From a bacterium (lineage in GTDB: Bacteria; Actinomycetota; Acidimicrobiia; Spongiisociales; ZC4RG35), in contig JAPPLW010000068.1 of NCBI GenBank assembly GCA_028819345.1, forward strand, positions 1-64,000: a stretch of 64,000 bases of DNA, read 5' to 3'. Positions 45,770-53,186 of the stretch are shown here, one piece after another. A program made the translations under genes and the position numbers. Each line of letters begins with the position of its first letter. The first letter of the stretch is position 1. A model generated the notes under the pieces. The model saw only the letters and a list, made by a program, of their open reading frames with translations, had not been told where the DNA came from and searched no databases.

Positions 45770-45915
45770 GTCGCCACCCGTTGCAAATCGACATCTGCAA
45801 TGTGCTCCAAGATCGTCGCAAGGAAGTCTTCTTCACCGCTGTGGCGCTCACATGTCGACTGCAACGCGGCGGCGGATTTGTTGTCCCAGGAGGCAATCTT
45901 TTCCAACAGTGTCAT
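45770..45915 (-). pseudogene. truncated copy of the HEAT-like gene
   Basis: Codons 1-49 of a HEAT-like gene survive (MTLLEKIASWDNKSAAALQSTCERH...LATILEHIADVDLQRVATW), closely related to the intact gene at 43217-43717. Similarity also extends through the upstream region to about 45970. The copy breaks at the shared sequence GCCAG where the VapC fragment begins. Two of the losses are structural, so no functional product is expected. Confidence 0.8.
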
Positions 45916-45960
45916 CTCACACTTGGTTCCTTGCGACGTCAGGGCAGTCTGTGCTGTGGC

Positions 45961-46000
45961 TATAATAGGTCTGACAAATCTAGCCATATAGTCAAAGGAG
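45961..46000 (+). promoter_or_regulatory. vapBC promoter/RBS region derived from the HEAT duplicate
   Basis: TATAAT at 45961-45966 is a good -10 box and AAAGGAG at 45994-46000 is the vapB ribosome site. The DNA just upstream is the 5' flank of the duplicated HEAT gene (TGTGCTGTGGCTAT is shared with 43750 and following bases). The antitoxin operon therefore appears to use a promoter created at the edge of the duplication. No good -35 box is visible. Confidence 0.5.
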
Positions 46001-46008
46001 CGACGAAA

Positions 46009-46269
46009 ATGCCGGAAGTCGGAATCAGAGTGCTGCGAGACAATCTGAGCCGCTATATCAGCAGGGTAAGGGAGGGTGAGGAGGTGATCGTGACCGACCA
46101 CGGCAAGCCGGTGGCCCGAATCGCGCCCCTCGACCGGCCGGACCTGCTGGAGCGACTCATATCCGAGGGGGTGGTTACGCCCCCACTTGACAGAGAACGT
46201 ACCTCGCCCGGCAAGCGGGTTAAACCAGCAGTGCCCGTCTCCCCCCTGATTATCGAAGACCGGCGGTGA
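46009..46269 (+). CDS. vapB: type II antitoxin, Phd/YefM (VapB) family
   Basis: The 86-residue antitoxin begins MPEVGIRVLRDNLSRYISRVREGEEVIVTDHGKPVARIAPL, the Phd/YefM fold that binds DNA as a dimer. The C-terminal half (DRERTSPGKRVKPAVPVSPLII) is the toxin-wrapping tail. ATG 46009 follows AAAGGAG eight bases upstream; the longer frame reads through the HEAT remnant and is rejected. It overlaps vapC by four bases (GTGA), the usual coupling. It represses its own promoter by family analogy. Confidence 0.92.
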   Translation: MPEVGIRVLRDNLSRYISRVREGEEVIVTDHGKPVARIAPLDRPDLLERLISEGVVTPPLDRERTSPGKRVKPAVPVSPLIIEDRR

Positions 46270-46700
46270 TCGCCTACTTCGATACCTCGGCGATGATCCC
46301 CCTTCTCATTGATGAGCCTTTGTCCAAACTCGCGGAACGGGTTTGGCAGCGGGCATCTTGGGTGGCCAGTGCCCGGACTTCCTACGTTGAAGCTCGTTCC
46401 GGCTTGGCGCGAGCTTGCCGGATGGAACGTATCTCGCCGTCTGAGTTGAGGGAAGCTATAGAAGGTCTGGAAAAACTCCACCGTCAGATCCATCAGGTGG
46501 AGATCACCGCCGACTTGGTGGAGAAGGCCGGCCAGTTGGCCGAGGAGTTGGCATTGAGAGCCTATGACGCCATCCAACTCGCCGCAGCTGCGTCCCTGGA
46601 CATTGATGACCTGGTCGTGATAACCGGCGATAGGCAACTTGCAGCAGCGGCGCAAACTCTGGGGCTTTCCTCCATCTCCGACCAGGGAACGCCGACATGA
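46266..46700 (+). CDS. vapC: type II toxin VapC, PIN-domain RNase
   Basis: A 144-residue PIN ribonuclease with the full acidic set: Asp6 in YFDTSAMIPLL, Glu42 in SYVEARSGLAR, Asp101 in RAYDAIQLAAA and Asp122 in VVITGDRQL. Such toxins cut tRNA or rRNA when the antitoxin is lost. The GTG start overlaps the vapB stop. A 39-base fragment of a very close relative lies upstream at 45731-45769, so the locus once held two VapC genes. The pair looks intact. Confidence 0.93.
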   Translation: MIAYFDTSAMIPLLIDEPLSKLAERVWQRASWVASARTSYVEARSGLARACRMERISPSELREAIEGLEKLHRQIHQVEITADLVEKAGQLAEELALRAYDAIQLAAAASLDIDDLVVITGDRQLAAAAQTLGLSSISDQGTPT

Positions 46701-46761
46701 ACCCGGTAAACGAGTTGGCTCTCGAGCGACGATGCGGGCAATTGGGTGGTGATTGGGTGAC

Positions 46762-47406
46762 ATGAGCGAATCTACAGTAAGAAACCTCATCTCTGGCATA
46801 GCGGCGATAGCCGAATTGCTAGGAGACGATTACGAGCCGGTTGAGCACGGACGGGTAATCCTGCCGTTTACCGTTATGCGCCGACTTGATTGCGTGCTCG
46901 AGCCCACCAAGGACAGAGTGTTAGAGGCTGCGAGTCAACTCTCCGGTTCTTCCAAGAACCGGGGTCAGCTGCTAGAAGGTGCTGCGGGGCACCCGTATTA
47001 CAACACCTCTCCTTACACCTTTACGTCTCTGCTCTCTGATCCCGAAAATCTGGCAACTAGCTTGCAAAAATACATTGCTGAGTTCTCGGCTCCAGTCCGC
47101 GAGGTTCTGACCCACTTCAGTGTCGATGCCCACATGAGACGCTTGGTTGCGAACGACCTGCTGTATCCGTTGATGTCGAGGTTTAGGGCTCTTGATTTGA
47201 GGCGCGGAATGGTATCAGACCAAGAAATGGGTTCTATCTACGAGGGCTCTAGTTGGGGCAGTGTGAGCACAAGGACAACAATAGAGCGCCGAAGTGACAA
47301 CCCCATTGATCTCCTTATGCCGTCCGAACAATGTCTTCGGGTGCTGAATCACTTTGACAGATATGTGTCCAGCGCGTATAGCCAGCCGCCGCAGTTCGGT
47401 TTCTGA
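46762..47406 (+). pseudogene. truncated type I restriction HsdM N-terminal fragment
   Basis: The first 150 or so residues match HsdM proteins: AAIAELLGDDYEPVEHGRVILPFTVMRRLDCVLEPTKDRVLEAA, NTSPYTFTSLL, LQKYIAEFSAPVREVL, LVANDLLYPLMSRF and MVSDQEMGSIYE. A full HsdM continues after MGxxFE with the methyltransferase domain (FxGxG and NPPF motifs). Here the frame loses similarity after SIYE and stops at 47404-47406 without those motifs. No HsdS or HsdR is near. Lower GC than the flanks suggests transfer. Start ATG 46762. Confidence 0.8.
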
Positions 47407-47478
47407 ATCTGCCTCGCCAACGCCGAAGTCCGCCACAGGCGTTTCAAAGACACTGCTTACGGGGAAAGCTCAACACCG

Positions 47479-47961
47479 CTATGGGACAACGCCCCTTGAG
47501 AAGAAGCATCTCCACAGCAACCGGGGGGCCATGGGATCGTTGGCGTCCCGGGCTTGCATCACTGCATAAATGTTTTGGATGAGACGTTTCCATCCCTCAT
47601 CGTCTCCCCCTCCCGGCCAATAGAGGGCCAACTCAATGTCGGTTCCCTTTGCTAGGGTTTCCTGTATCCGTTCTCTCCAATGCTGGAACGAATGGTGGTG
47701 CAGACTTGAGTGGGCATTCTGTACGAGGTGTTTGTTCCTCAACACTGTGTCCCACAGCTGTTGCAGGAGATGCTGTCGATGACTCTCCTGTGCTATTGCT
47801 GTGGCGATCTGTTCCGTGACCGCATCAAAGGCGCGGATTCTGGCTAGGGCCTCTTGGTCTTTTCGATGCTCGTCAGCTACCCGTTCTTTCTCTTTTCGCT
47901 TTGCATTCAGCTGCCCGTTCTTCCTTTTTGGCCTTGCAATCCTTCTTGCGATGCCGCTCAA
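47479..47961 (-). CDS. hypothetical protein, probable 3' half of a frameshifted gene
   Basis: This 160-codon frame starts in a lysine/arginine/glutamate-rich coiled coil (NAKRKEKERVADEHRKDQEALARIRAFDAV) and goes on to an unassigned domain with WGRCF and YWPGGGDDEGWKRLIQNIYAVMQARD. It overlaps the TM-bearing frame at 47873-48151 in another phase; the coiled coil of that frame continues here after a shift of one base, so the two are probably one broken gene. The first residues before NAKRK look non-coding. The family is not recognised. Confidence 0.5.
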   Translation of the reverse strand: MSGIARRIARPKRKNGQLNAKRKEKERVADEHRKDQEALARIRAFDAVTEQIATAIAQESHRQHLLQQLWDTVLRNKHLVQNAHSSLHHHSFQHWRERIQETLAKGTDIELALYWPGGGDDEGWKRLIQNIYAVMQARDANDPMAPRLLWRCFFSRGVVP

Positions 47962-48151
47962 AGGAGGCGAACAGCCATCCCTGATAAAGGATCAATGACA
48001 CTATGCCCGCCGCTATTAGTCCCTTCTGGACGGTGTCGTCCATCCTGAGGACGTGGGTGATGAGTGCTGTCCCAAAGAACACAAGGGCCGTTACCACGCC
48101 CATGCTGCTGTGGGCTTTCCATAAACCGAGAACAGAGATGAGCTTTTCCAT
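47873..48151 (-). CDS. hypothetical membrane protein, probable 5' half of a frameshifted gene
   Basis: The frame from ATG 48151 gives MEKLISVLGLWKAHSSMGVVTALVFFGTALITH (membrane helix about 18-33), a second helix at about 46-63 and a charged coiled coil, FERHRKKDCKAKKEERAAECKAKRERTGS. It stops at 47873. Reading on in the other phase near 47884-47900, inside the A-rich GCGAAAAGAGAAAGAA on the minus strand, restores a continuous coiled coil and 130 further residues. A one-base gain in an A run or an assembly error would explain this. Confidence 0.5.
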   Translation of the reverse strand: MEKLISVLGLWKAHSSMGVVTALVFFGTALITHVLRMDDTVQKGLIAAGIVSLILYQGWLFASFERHRKKDCKAKKEERAAECKAKRERTGS

Positions 48152-48222
48152 CAATGCAGTTTCCAAAACTGAAACATCAAGCCCAGATTAGAAAAGCCTC
48201 TGAACTGAGTAAACATCCCTAC

Positions 48223-48317
48223 TGGCGGAGGCGGACGGGAATCGAACCCGCCGGGGGTCTTTTGACCCCCCACCGGTTTTGAAGACCGGGGAGCCCACCA
48301 GGCGCTCGCTCGCCTCC
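48223..48317 (-). tRNA. selC: tRNA-Sec (anticodon UCA)
   Basis: This 95-base minus-strand tRNA has the marks of tRNA-Sec: anticodon stem CCGGT/ACCGG around the loop CTTCAAA (anticodon UCA), an extra-long variable arm with a 7-bp stem GGGGGTC-AAAA-GACCCCC, a T arm with TTCGATT and an encoded CCA (48223-48225). Acceptor GGAGGCG pairs with CGCCTCC; the eighth pair would be A-C. Together with the UGA gene at 11075-12232 it shows that the organism decodes UGA as selenocysteine. selA, selB and selD are not in the window. Confidence 0.93.
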
Positions 48318-48350
48318 GAATTGGAAGGGTACCGGGGAGAGGCTGTTACC

Positions 48351-48782
48351 GTGATGGGTATGGCCTCCCATCTGCAGGACACGGTTCCCGTAATAAGGGT
48401 CACTGGACTGGTTGAGAGCCCTGGCGAGTGGGCGATGGAGGATCTGGCCGGGTTGTCGGGGCAGGTTGGTGAGGGGGAGATACAGGGACGCGGGGTCTTG
48501 GCCGGGGCTGTCTTGGAGGCGGCGGGTCCACAGGGCGGCTACGTGTCGGTGGAGAGTGATGACGGGGCTTACCGGGCATCCATTCCTCTGGAAGAACTCT
48601 CCTCCAAGGGAGTGGTGGTCTATGGGTTGGGTGATGACCGTCTTCCCCTCGAGAGGGGCGGCCCGTTCCGGATACTGGTTCCCGAGGGGCGCACCCTGTG
48701 CTGGAACGTCAAGGGAGTGGGGGAGATGCGGGTCACCGCCGAACCGGAGCCCGACAGCGTGCCTGCCAATCCCACCCACTAG
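48351..48782 (+). CDS. sulfite-oxidase-like (molybdopterin-binding fold) small protein
   Basis: The roughly 143-residue product resembles the Moco-binding domain of sulfite oxidase relatives: VIRVTGLVESPGEWAMEDLAGL, a central YRASIPLEEL and LPLERGGPFRILVPEG, then CWNVKGVGEM. The cysteine that should bind molybdenum is not at its expected place (a GEIQGRG segment instead), so it is probably not a normal enzyme. GTG 48351 has GGGGAGAGG upstream; longer frames would overlap selC. It may be an oxidoreductase accessory. Confidence 0.6.
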   Translation: MMGMASHLQDTVPVIRVTGLVESPGEWAMEDLAGLSGQVGEGEIQGRGVLAGAVLEAAGPQGGYVSVESDDGAYRASIPLEELSSKGVVVYGLGDDRLPLERGGPFRILVPEGRTLCWNVKGVGEMRVTAEPEPDSVPANPTH

Positions 48783-48832
48783 AGGTGGGGTTGCGCGCCA
48801 ATGTCCCCTCGGGGTCGTATTCTTAATGATTG

Positions 48833-49405
48833 ATGAGTCAGCGCACTTCTCAGCGTTCGGCGGCCGGTCCCACTTTCGGGGAGATACTCGAGAGTTTCCG
48901 CCGTCGGCGCGGTCTGAATAGGAGGCAACTCGCCCGCCAGCTTGGGGTTCCCCAGGCGCAGGTGAAGGACTGGGAGCGGGGAGTGGAGATACCGATCCAT
49001 CCGGGGTTGCTTCGTTCCCTGGAGGTGGTCCTGGAGATGCCCGAGGGTCTCCTGTCGCGGGCCGCCGGATTCGGAGCGCCCGATCCGGAGACGCCGAGGA
49101 TGACGATCCGCCAGTCGCTGGACAGTCTGGCCGAGTCGCGAGACGAGCCGTCCGAACATCCCCTGGATCTCGAACCTGAGGCGCCGGCCGCCCCTCCGCA
49201 GCAGGTGGCCTCGCAGGGATCGCCCAATGGGAGTGCGGTCGCCTTCTCCTACCGGTACAACGCTCCCGAGGAACGATGGGTGTACCGGATCCGGCTGTTG
49301 CTCACCGCGGCGGGAGTCGCACTGATGGGCCTTTTGCTCCTGTGGTCGTCGCGCCGGGTCTGGGCGGAGCTGGGGGTTCTTTGGGACGCGGTCTTCGGGT
49401 CATGA
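48833..49405 (+). CDS. membrane-anchored XRE-type HTH protein
   Basis: A 190-residue protein with an N-terminal Cro/C1-type helix-turn-helix (TFGEILESFRRRRGLNRRQLARQLGVPQAQVKDWERGVEIPI, about 15-55), a Pro-rich linker and a C-terminal membrane helix (LLLTAAGVALMGLLLLWSS). It resembles RodZ-like topology in miniature but lacks an external domain. It lies about 50 bases downstream of the Moco-fold gene and ends 13 bases before a dehydrogenase gene, likely within one operon. Its target is unknown. Confidence 0.75.
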   Translation: MSQRTSQRSAAGPTFGEILESFRRRRGLNRRQLARQLGVPQAQVKDWERGVEIPIHPGLLRSLEVVLEMPEGLLSRAAGFGAPDPETPRMTIRQSLDSLAESRDEPSEHPLDLEPEAPAAPPQQVASQGSPNGSAVAFSYRYNAPEERWVYRIRLLLTAAGVALMGLLLLWSSRRVWAELGVLWDAVFGS

Positions 49406-49418
49406 CTTCGCCTTGCCG

Positions 49419-50351
49419 ATGAGCGGTCCGCACCGGGTGGTGCTCCATCCCTGTCACCCCTGGGGCGTGCGCGACAGCCTGGCCAAGGTCCCGGGAGTGG
49501 AAGTGATCTCCCCGCCGGACTTGGAGAGCTTGACCGAAAGCCTCGAGGATCCCCGGTCGGAGATCCTGGTCAGCTTCATCTGGACCGACGAGTGCCTTGC
49601 GCTCGGTCTGCGTTGGATACAGTCGATCTCCTCGGGTTGCGACAGCTACCCCTGGGAGGAGTTGGAGGCGGCGGGTATCCGATTGACCTCGGGGCGGGGC
49701 GCCAACGCTCCGGCGGTGGCCGAGCACGCCTTCGCGCTGTTGTTGGCCATGACCCGGCGGGTGGGAAAGTCGGTGCGCTACGGGGACCGGGGGATCTGGA
49801 GGCAGGCGATGTGTCACGAACTGACCGGCGCCACCCTGGGAATACTGGGACTGGGGGCGGTGGGGGAGGAGATAGCCTGGCGGGCCAAGGCCTGGGGGAT
49901 GGAGGTGATCGGCACCAAGCGGCACCCCGACTCCTACGAGGGGTCGGCCTCAGAGGTATATGGTCCCGAGGGGACAGTCGAGGTCTTCCGGAGGGCGGAC
50001 GCGGTGATCAACGCGCTGCCCTGTGGACGTGGAGCGCCGCCGCAGGTGGGGGCCGCCGAACTCGAGGCCCTGGGGGACGGGTGGTTCGTGAACGTGGGCC
50101 GGGGCTCGACTGTGGACACCGAGGCGCTGTTGGAGGCACTTGACTCGGGAGTACTCCGCGGGGCGGGCCTGGACGTCACCTATCCCGAGCCACCTGCCGA
50201 GGACTCGCCCTTGTGGACCCATCACAAGGTGGTGCTCACTCCCCACCTGGGGGGCTTTTCTCCCCAGTACGCCGATCGCCTGGCCGAGATCTTCGCGGTC
50301 AATCTTCAAGCCTTCCGCGGAGAGGGGGAGTGGGTTAATGTGGTGGTGTGA
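49419..50351 (+). CDS. D-2-hydroxyacid dehydrogenase family protein
   Basis: The 310-residue NAD(P)-dependent enzyme has the Rossmann motif TLGILGLGAVGEEIAWRAKAWGMEV, the catalytic Arg region FVNVGRGSTVDTEAL, the Glu/Asp block GAGLDVTYPEPPAED and His in LTPHLGGFSP, all as in phosphoglycerate-dehydrogenase relatives. ATG 49419 is used; a TTG upstream is weaker. It reduces an oxo-acid or oxidises a D-hydroxy acid; the substrate is unknown. Confidence 0.88.
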   Translation: MSGPHRVVLHPCHPWGVRDSLAKVPGVEVISPPDLESLTESLEDPRSEILVSFIWTDECLALGLRWIQSISSGCDSYPWEELEAAGIRLTSGRGANAPAVAEHAFALLLAMTRRVGKSVRYGDRGIWRQAMCHELTGATLGILGLGAVGEEIAWRAKAWGMEVIGTKRHPDSYEGSASEVYGPEGTVEVFRRADAVINALPCGRGAPPQVGAAELEALGDGWFVNVGRGSTVDTEALLEALDSGVLRGAGLDVTYPEPPAEDSPLWTHHKVVLTPHLGGFSPQYADRLAEIFAVNLQAFRGEGEWVNVVV

Positions 50352-50409
50352 GTCGCCACCTCGATGCGGCCCGGGTGAATAGCTCCTACCCGCAGGAACA
50401 ACCGGTCAT

Positions 50410-51129
50410 ATGAGCAAGATCAGCCATCAGGAGGGGATAGTGCTTCGCAGCTACCCCTTCGGGGAAGCGGACCGGGTTGTGGTGCTGCTCAGTCCCGAGA
50501 GAGGGAAGCTTCGCACCGTGGCCCGGGGCGTCCGCCGGGTGAGGAGCCGCCTCCGGGGCCGGCTGGAGCCCTTCTGCCGGGTGGAGTTGGTGTTGCATCG
50601 CGGCCGGGAACTCGATCTGATCACCTCGGTCACGGTGGTGTCTGCCTATCCGGAGTTGCGGACCGACCTGGATCGCCTGCTGGCCGCCTCGACGATGGTG
50701 AACGCGGCGGACGGGGTCGCCCAGCCCGAGCAGAGCTCGCAGGCGCTGTTCGGCCTGTTGGCCGAGAGCCTGGAGGTGCTGTCGTCCGCAGACGACATCC
50801 CCGGTTTGACCACCGCCTTCCTGCTGCGCCTGGCGGAGGTGGTGGGGGTGGCGCCGGCCCTGGAGTGGTGCGCCTCCTGCGGGGGAACGGACGGTCTCGC
50901 CAGGTTCAGCTTCGCAGGTGGAGGGGTGACGTGTGAGAGATGTCACACCCAGGGATCGGTGCGGCTTGTGGGGGGAGTGACCCAGCACCTCCGCGACCTG
51001 GCCCGGGCCGACCTGGGTGATCTGCCCCCGACCACCGTCGATCTGTCTACCCAGGCCATGAGCGTGGTCTGCAGGTTCCTGGAGGTGCATCTGGACCGGA
51101 GTTTTCGCTCGTTGGCCGCGCCCTCATGA
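50410..51129 (+). CDS. recO: DNA repair protein RecO
   Basis: RecO loads RecA via RecR at gaps. The 239-residue protein has the OB-fold start GIVLRSYPFGEADRVVVLLSPERGKLRTVARGVRR and a zinc cluster CASCGG (about 157-162) with CERC (176-179). It overlaps uppS by four bases. Gene order recO-uppS-glyS-dnaG-rpoD matches other actinobacteria. Confidence 0.95.
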   Translation: MSKISHQEGIVLRSYPFGEADRVVVLLSPERGKLRTVARGVRRVRSRLRGRLEPFCRVELVLHRGRELDLITSVTVVSAYPELRTDLDRLLAASTMVNAADGVAQPEQSSQALFGLLAESLEVLSSADDIPGLTTAFLLRLAEVVGVAPALEWCASCGGTDGLARFSFAGGGVTCERCHTQGSVRLVGGVTQHLRDLARADLGDLPPTTVDLSTQAMSVVCRFLEVHLDRSFRSLAAPS

Positions 51130-51848
51130 GCTTCGCTCCTCCGCGCCACGTGGGCGTGATTATGGACGGCAACGGGCGCTGGGCCGCCAAGCGCGGCCTC
51201 CCCCGGGTGGCCGGGCACGCCGCGGGGGAGAAGGCTGTCCTGGACGTGCTGGAGGGCGCCTTGGAGGCGGGGATCGAGTGGTTCACCCTGTTCCTGTTCT
51301 CCACCGAGAACTGGCAGCGCTCGGCCGAGGAGGTCTCCTTTCTGATGAAGTTCTGCGACGACCTGCTGTTGCGTCGGGGGCATGAACTGGTGGAGCGGGG
51401 AGCGCGCCTGCATGTGGCGGGGGATCTCTCGGACCCGCGGATACCCGACACTGTCCGGCGGCGGATCGAGGAGACCCGGGCTCTCACCGCCCACAACACC
51501 AGGTTGAACCTGGTGATCGCCTTCAACTACGGGTCCCGCCGGGAGATAGCCGACGCGGCGCGCGCCCTGGCGGCTGACGTGGCGGCGGGGCGTATCCGAC
51601 CAGGTGAGGTGGACGAGTCCGCCCTGGCGGCCCGGTTGGGCGTCCCCGAGATGCCCGACGCCGACCTGATCATCCGCACCTCCGGGGAGAGCCGGCTGTC
51701 CAACTTCCTCCTGTGGCAGGCGGCTTACGCCGAGTTGTACTTCACCGAGGTGCTGTGGCCCGACTTCAACCGCACTCACCTGGCCGAGGCGATCGCCGAC
51801 TACCAACGGAGGGAGCGTCGTTTTGGCCGGGTGCGGGAATCCCTGTAG
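51126..51848 (+). CDS. uppS: undecaprenyl/polyprenyl diphosphate synthase
   Basis: The 240-residue cis-prenyltransferase makes the lipid carrier for peptidoglycan. Motif VIMDGNGRWA with catalytic Asp14, RVAGHAAGEKAV, LFLFSTENWQRSAEEV, LNLVIAFNYGSRREI and DADLIIRTSGESRLSNFLLWQAAYAELYFTEVLWPDF are all present. The ATG overlaps the recO stop, so translation is coupled. Confidence 0.96.
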   Translation: MSFAPPRHVGVIMDGNGRWAAKRGLPRVAGHAAGEKAVLDVLEGALEAGIEWFTLFLFSTENWQRSAEEVSFLMKFCDDLLLRRGHELVERGARLHVAGDLSDPRIPDTVRRRIEETRALTAHNTRLNLVIAFNYGSRREIADAARALAADVAAGRIRPGEVDESALAARLGVPEMPDADLIIRTSGESRLSNFLLWQAAYAELYFTEVLWPDFNRTHLAEAIADYQRRERRFGRVRESL

Positions 51849-51881
51849 GGGCCCGCGGCGGGTAGCCTTGCGCTTGTCCTT

Positions 51882-53186
51882 ATGACCAGCCTGGAAACCA
51901 TCGTCAACCTGTCCCGCCGACGCGGGTTCGCCTTTCCGTCCTCGGAGATTTACGGGGGGCTGCGCTCCGCGTACGACTACGGCCCGCTGGGGGTGGAACT
52001 CCTCAGAAACGTGAAGAACGAGTGGTGGCGCTCGATGGTCAGCGCCCGCCGGGACGTGGTGGGCATCGACTCGGCGGTCATCCAGTCCCGCCGGGTCTGG
52101 CAGGCCTCCGGGCACGAGGCGGTGTTCACCGATCCGCTGGTGGAGTGCCGGGGCTGCCATCAGCGCTTCCGCCAGGACCGCCTTCCCCGCCCCGACCAGT
52201 GCCCGGGGTGCGGCAGGAGCGGCACCTTCACCGAGCCCCGGCACTTCAACCTGATGCTTCGCACCCACATGGGGCCGGTGGAGACCGATGACAACCTCGT
52301 CTACCTGCGGCCCGAGACCGCCCAGGGCATCTTCATCAACTTCGCCAACGTGCTCCGGGTCTCCCGCCAGAAGCTCCCCTTCGGGGTGGCCCAGGTCGGA
52401 AAGTCCTTCCGCAACGAGATCACCCCCGGCCAGTTCGTCTTCCGGACCCGGGAGTTCGAGCAGATGGAGATGGAGTGGTTCTGCCTCCCCTCCGAGGCGT
52501 CGGAGTGGTTCGAGTACTGGGTGGACGCCCGGCGCTCCTGGTACCTGGACCTGGGGATGAGTCCCGACAATCTACGGATCCGTCCCCACGGCGACGACGA
52601 GTTGTCCCACTACTCGGTGGGGACGGTCGACGTGGAGTACCGGTTCTCGTGGGGGTGGGACGAGTTGGAGGGGATCGCCAACCGGACCGATTTCGACCTC
52701 AGACAGCACGCCGAGCACTCCGGGGAGGACTTGAGCTACTTCGACCCGGCCACCGGCACACGGGTGGTCCCGTACGTGATAGAGCCGGCGGCGGGCGCAA
52801 CCCGCACCACCTTTGCCTTCCTGATAGACGCCTACCGGACCGAACAGGTCCGGGGCTCCGAACGGGTGGTCCTGGGGCTCGATCCGCGCCTGGCGCCCTA
52901 CAAGGCGGCGGTGCTTCCCCTTTCCCGGAAGCCCGAGTTGGTGGAGCCGGCCTCGCGGATCGCCGACGACCTGGGCCGGAGGTTGACGGTGGAGTTCGAC
53001 ATCACCCAATCGATAGGGCGCCGGTACCGCCGTCAGGACGAGATCGGCACGCCGTTGTGCGTCACCTATGACTTCGACTCGCTGGATGACCAGTCGGTGA
53101 CGGTCCGCCACCGCGACACCATGCACCAGGACCGGGTGGGCGCCGACCGGTTGTACCCCTACCTGGTGGAGCACCTGGGACTGTGA
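51882..53186 (+). CDS. glyS: glycyl-tRNA synthetase (homodimeric type)
   Basis: The 434-residue class II synthetase charges tRNA-Gly. It has LETIVNLSRRRGFAFPSSEIYGGLRSAYDYGPLGVELLRNVKNEWW, a zinc cluster CRGCHQRF...QCPGCG, the MGPVETDDNLVYLRPETAQGIFINF active-site segment, motif 2 FRTREFEQMEMEWF and the C-terminal anticodon-binding domain. It is short but complete for the alpha2 type, with no beta subunit. It lies between uppS and the YceI gene. Confidence 0.97.
   Translation: MTSLETIVNLSRRRGFAFPSSEIYGGLRSAYDYGPLGVELLRNVKNEWWRSMVSARRDVVGIDSAVIQSRRVWQASGHEAVFTDPLVECRGCHQRFRQDRLPRPDQCPGCGRSGTFTEPRHFNLMLRTHMGPVETDDNLVYLRPETAQGIFINFANVLRVSRQKLPFGVAQVGKSFRNEITPGQFVFRTREFEQMEMEWFCLPSEASEWFEYWVDARRSWYLDLGMSPDNLRIRPHGDDELSHYSVGTVDVEYRFSWGWDELEGIANRTDFDLRQHAEHSGEDLSYFDPATGTRVVPYVIEPAAGATRTTFAFLIDAYRTEQVRGSERVVLGLDPRLAPYKAAVLPLSRKPELVEPASRIADDLGRRLTVEFDITQSIGRRYRRQDEIGTPLCVTYDFDSLDDQSVTVRHRDTMHQDRVGADRLYPYLVEHLGL

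Noticed and set aside
47404-47406. TGA at the end of the HsdM fragment read as selenocysteine
   Set aside because: Family similarity is already lost 50 codons earlier, and no hairpin with a GGUCU-type loop follows. A plain stop is simpler.
50943-52268. 441-codon minus-strand frame across recO, uppS and glyS
   Set aside because: It spans three well-supported genes and shows no domain, so it is a high-GC shadow.
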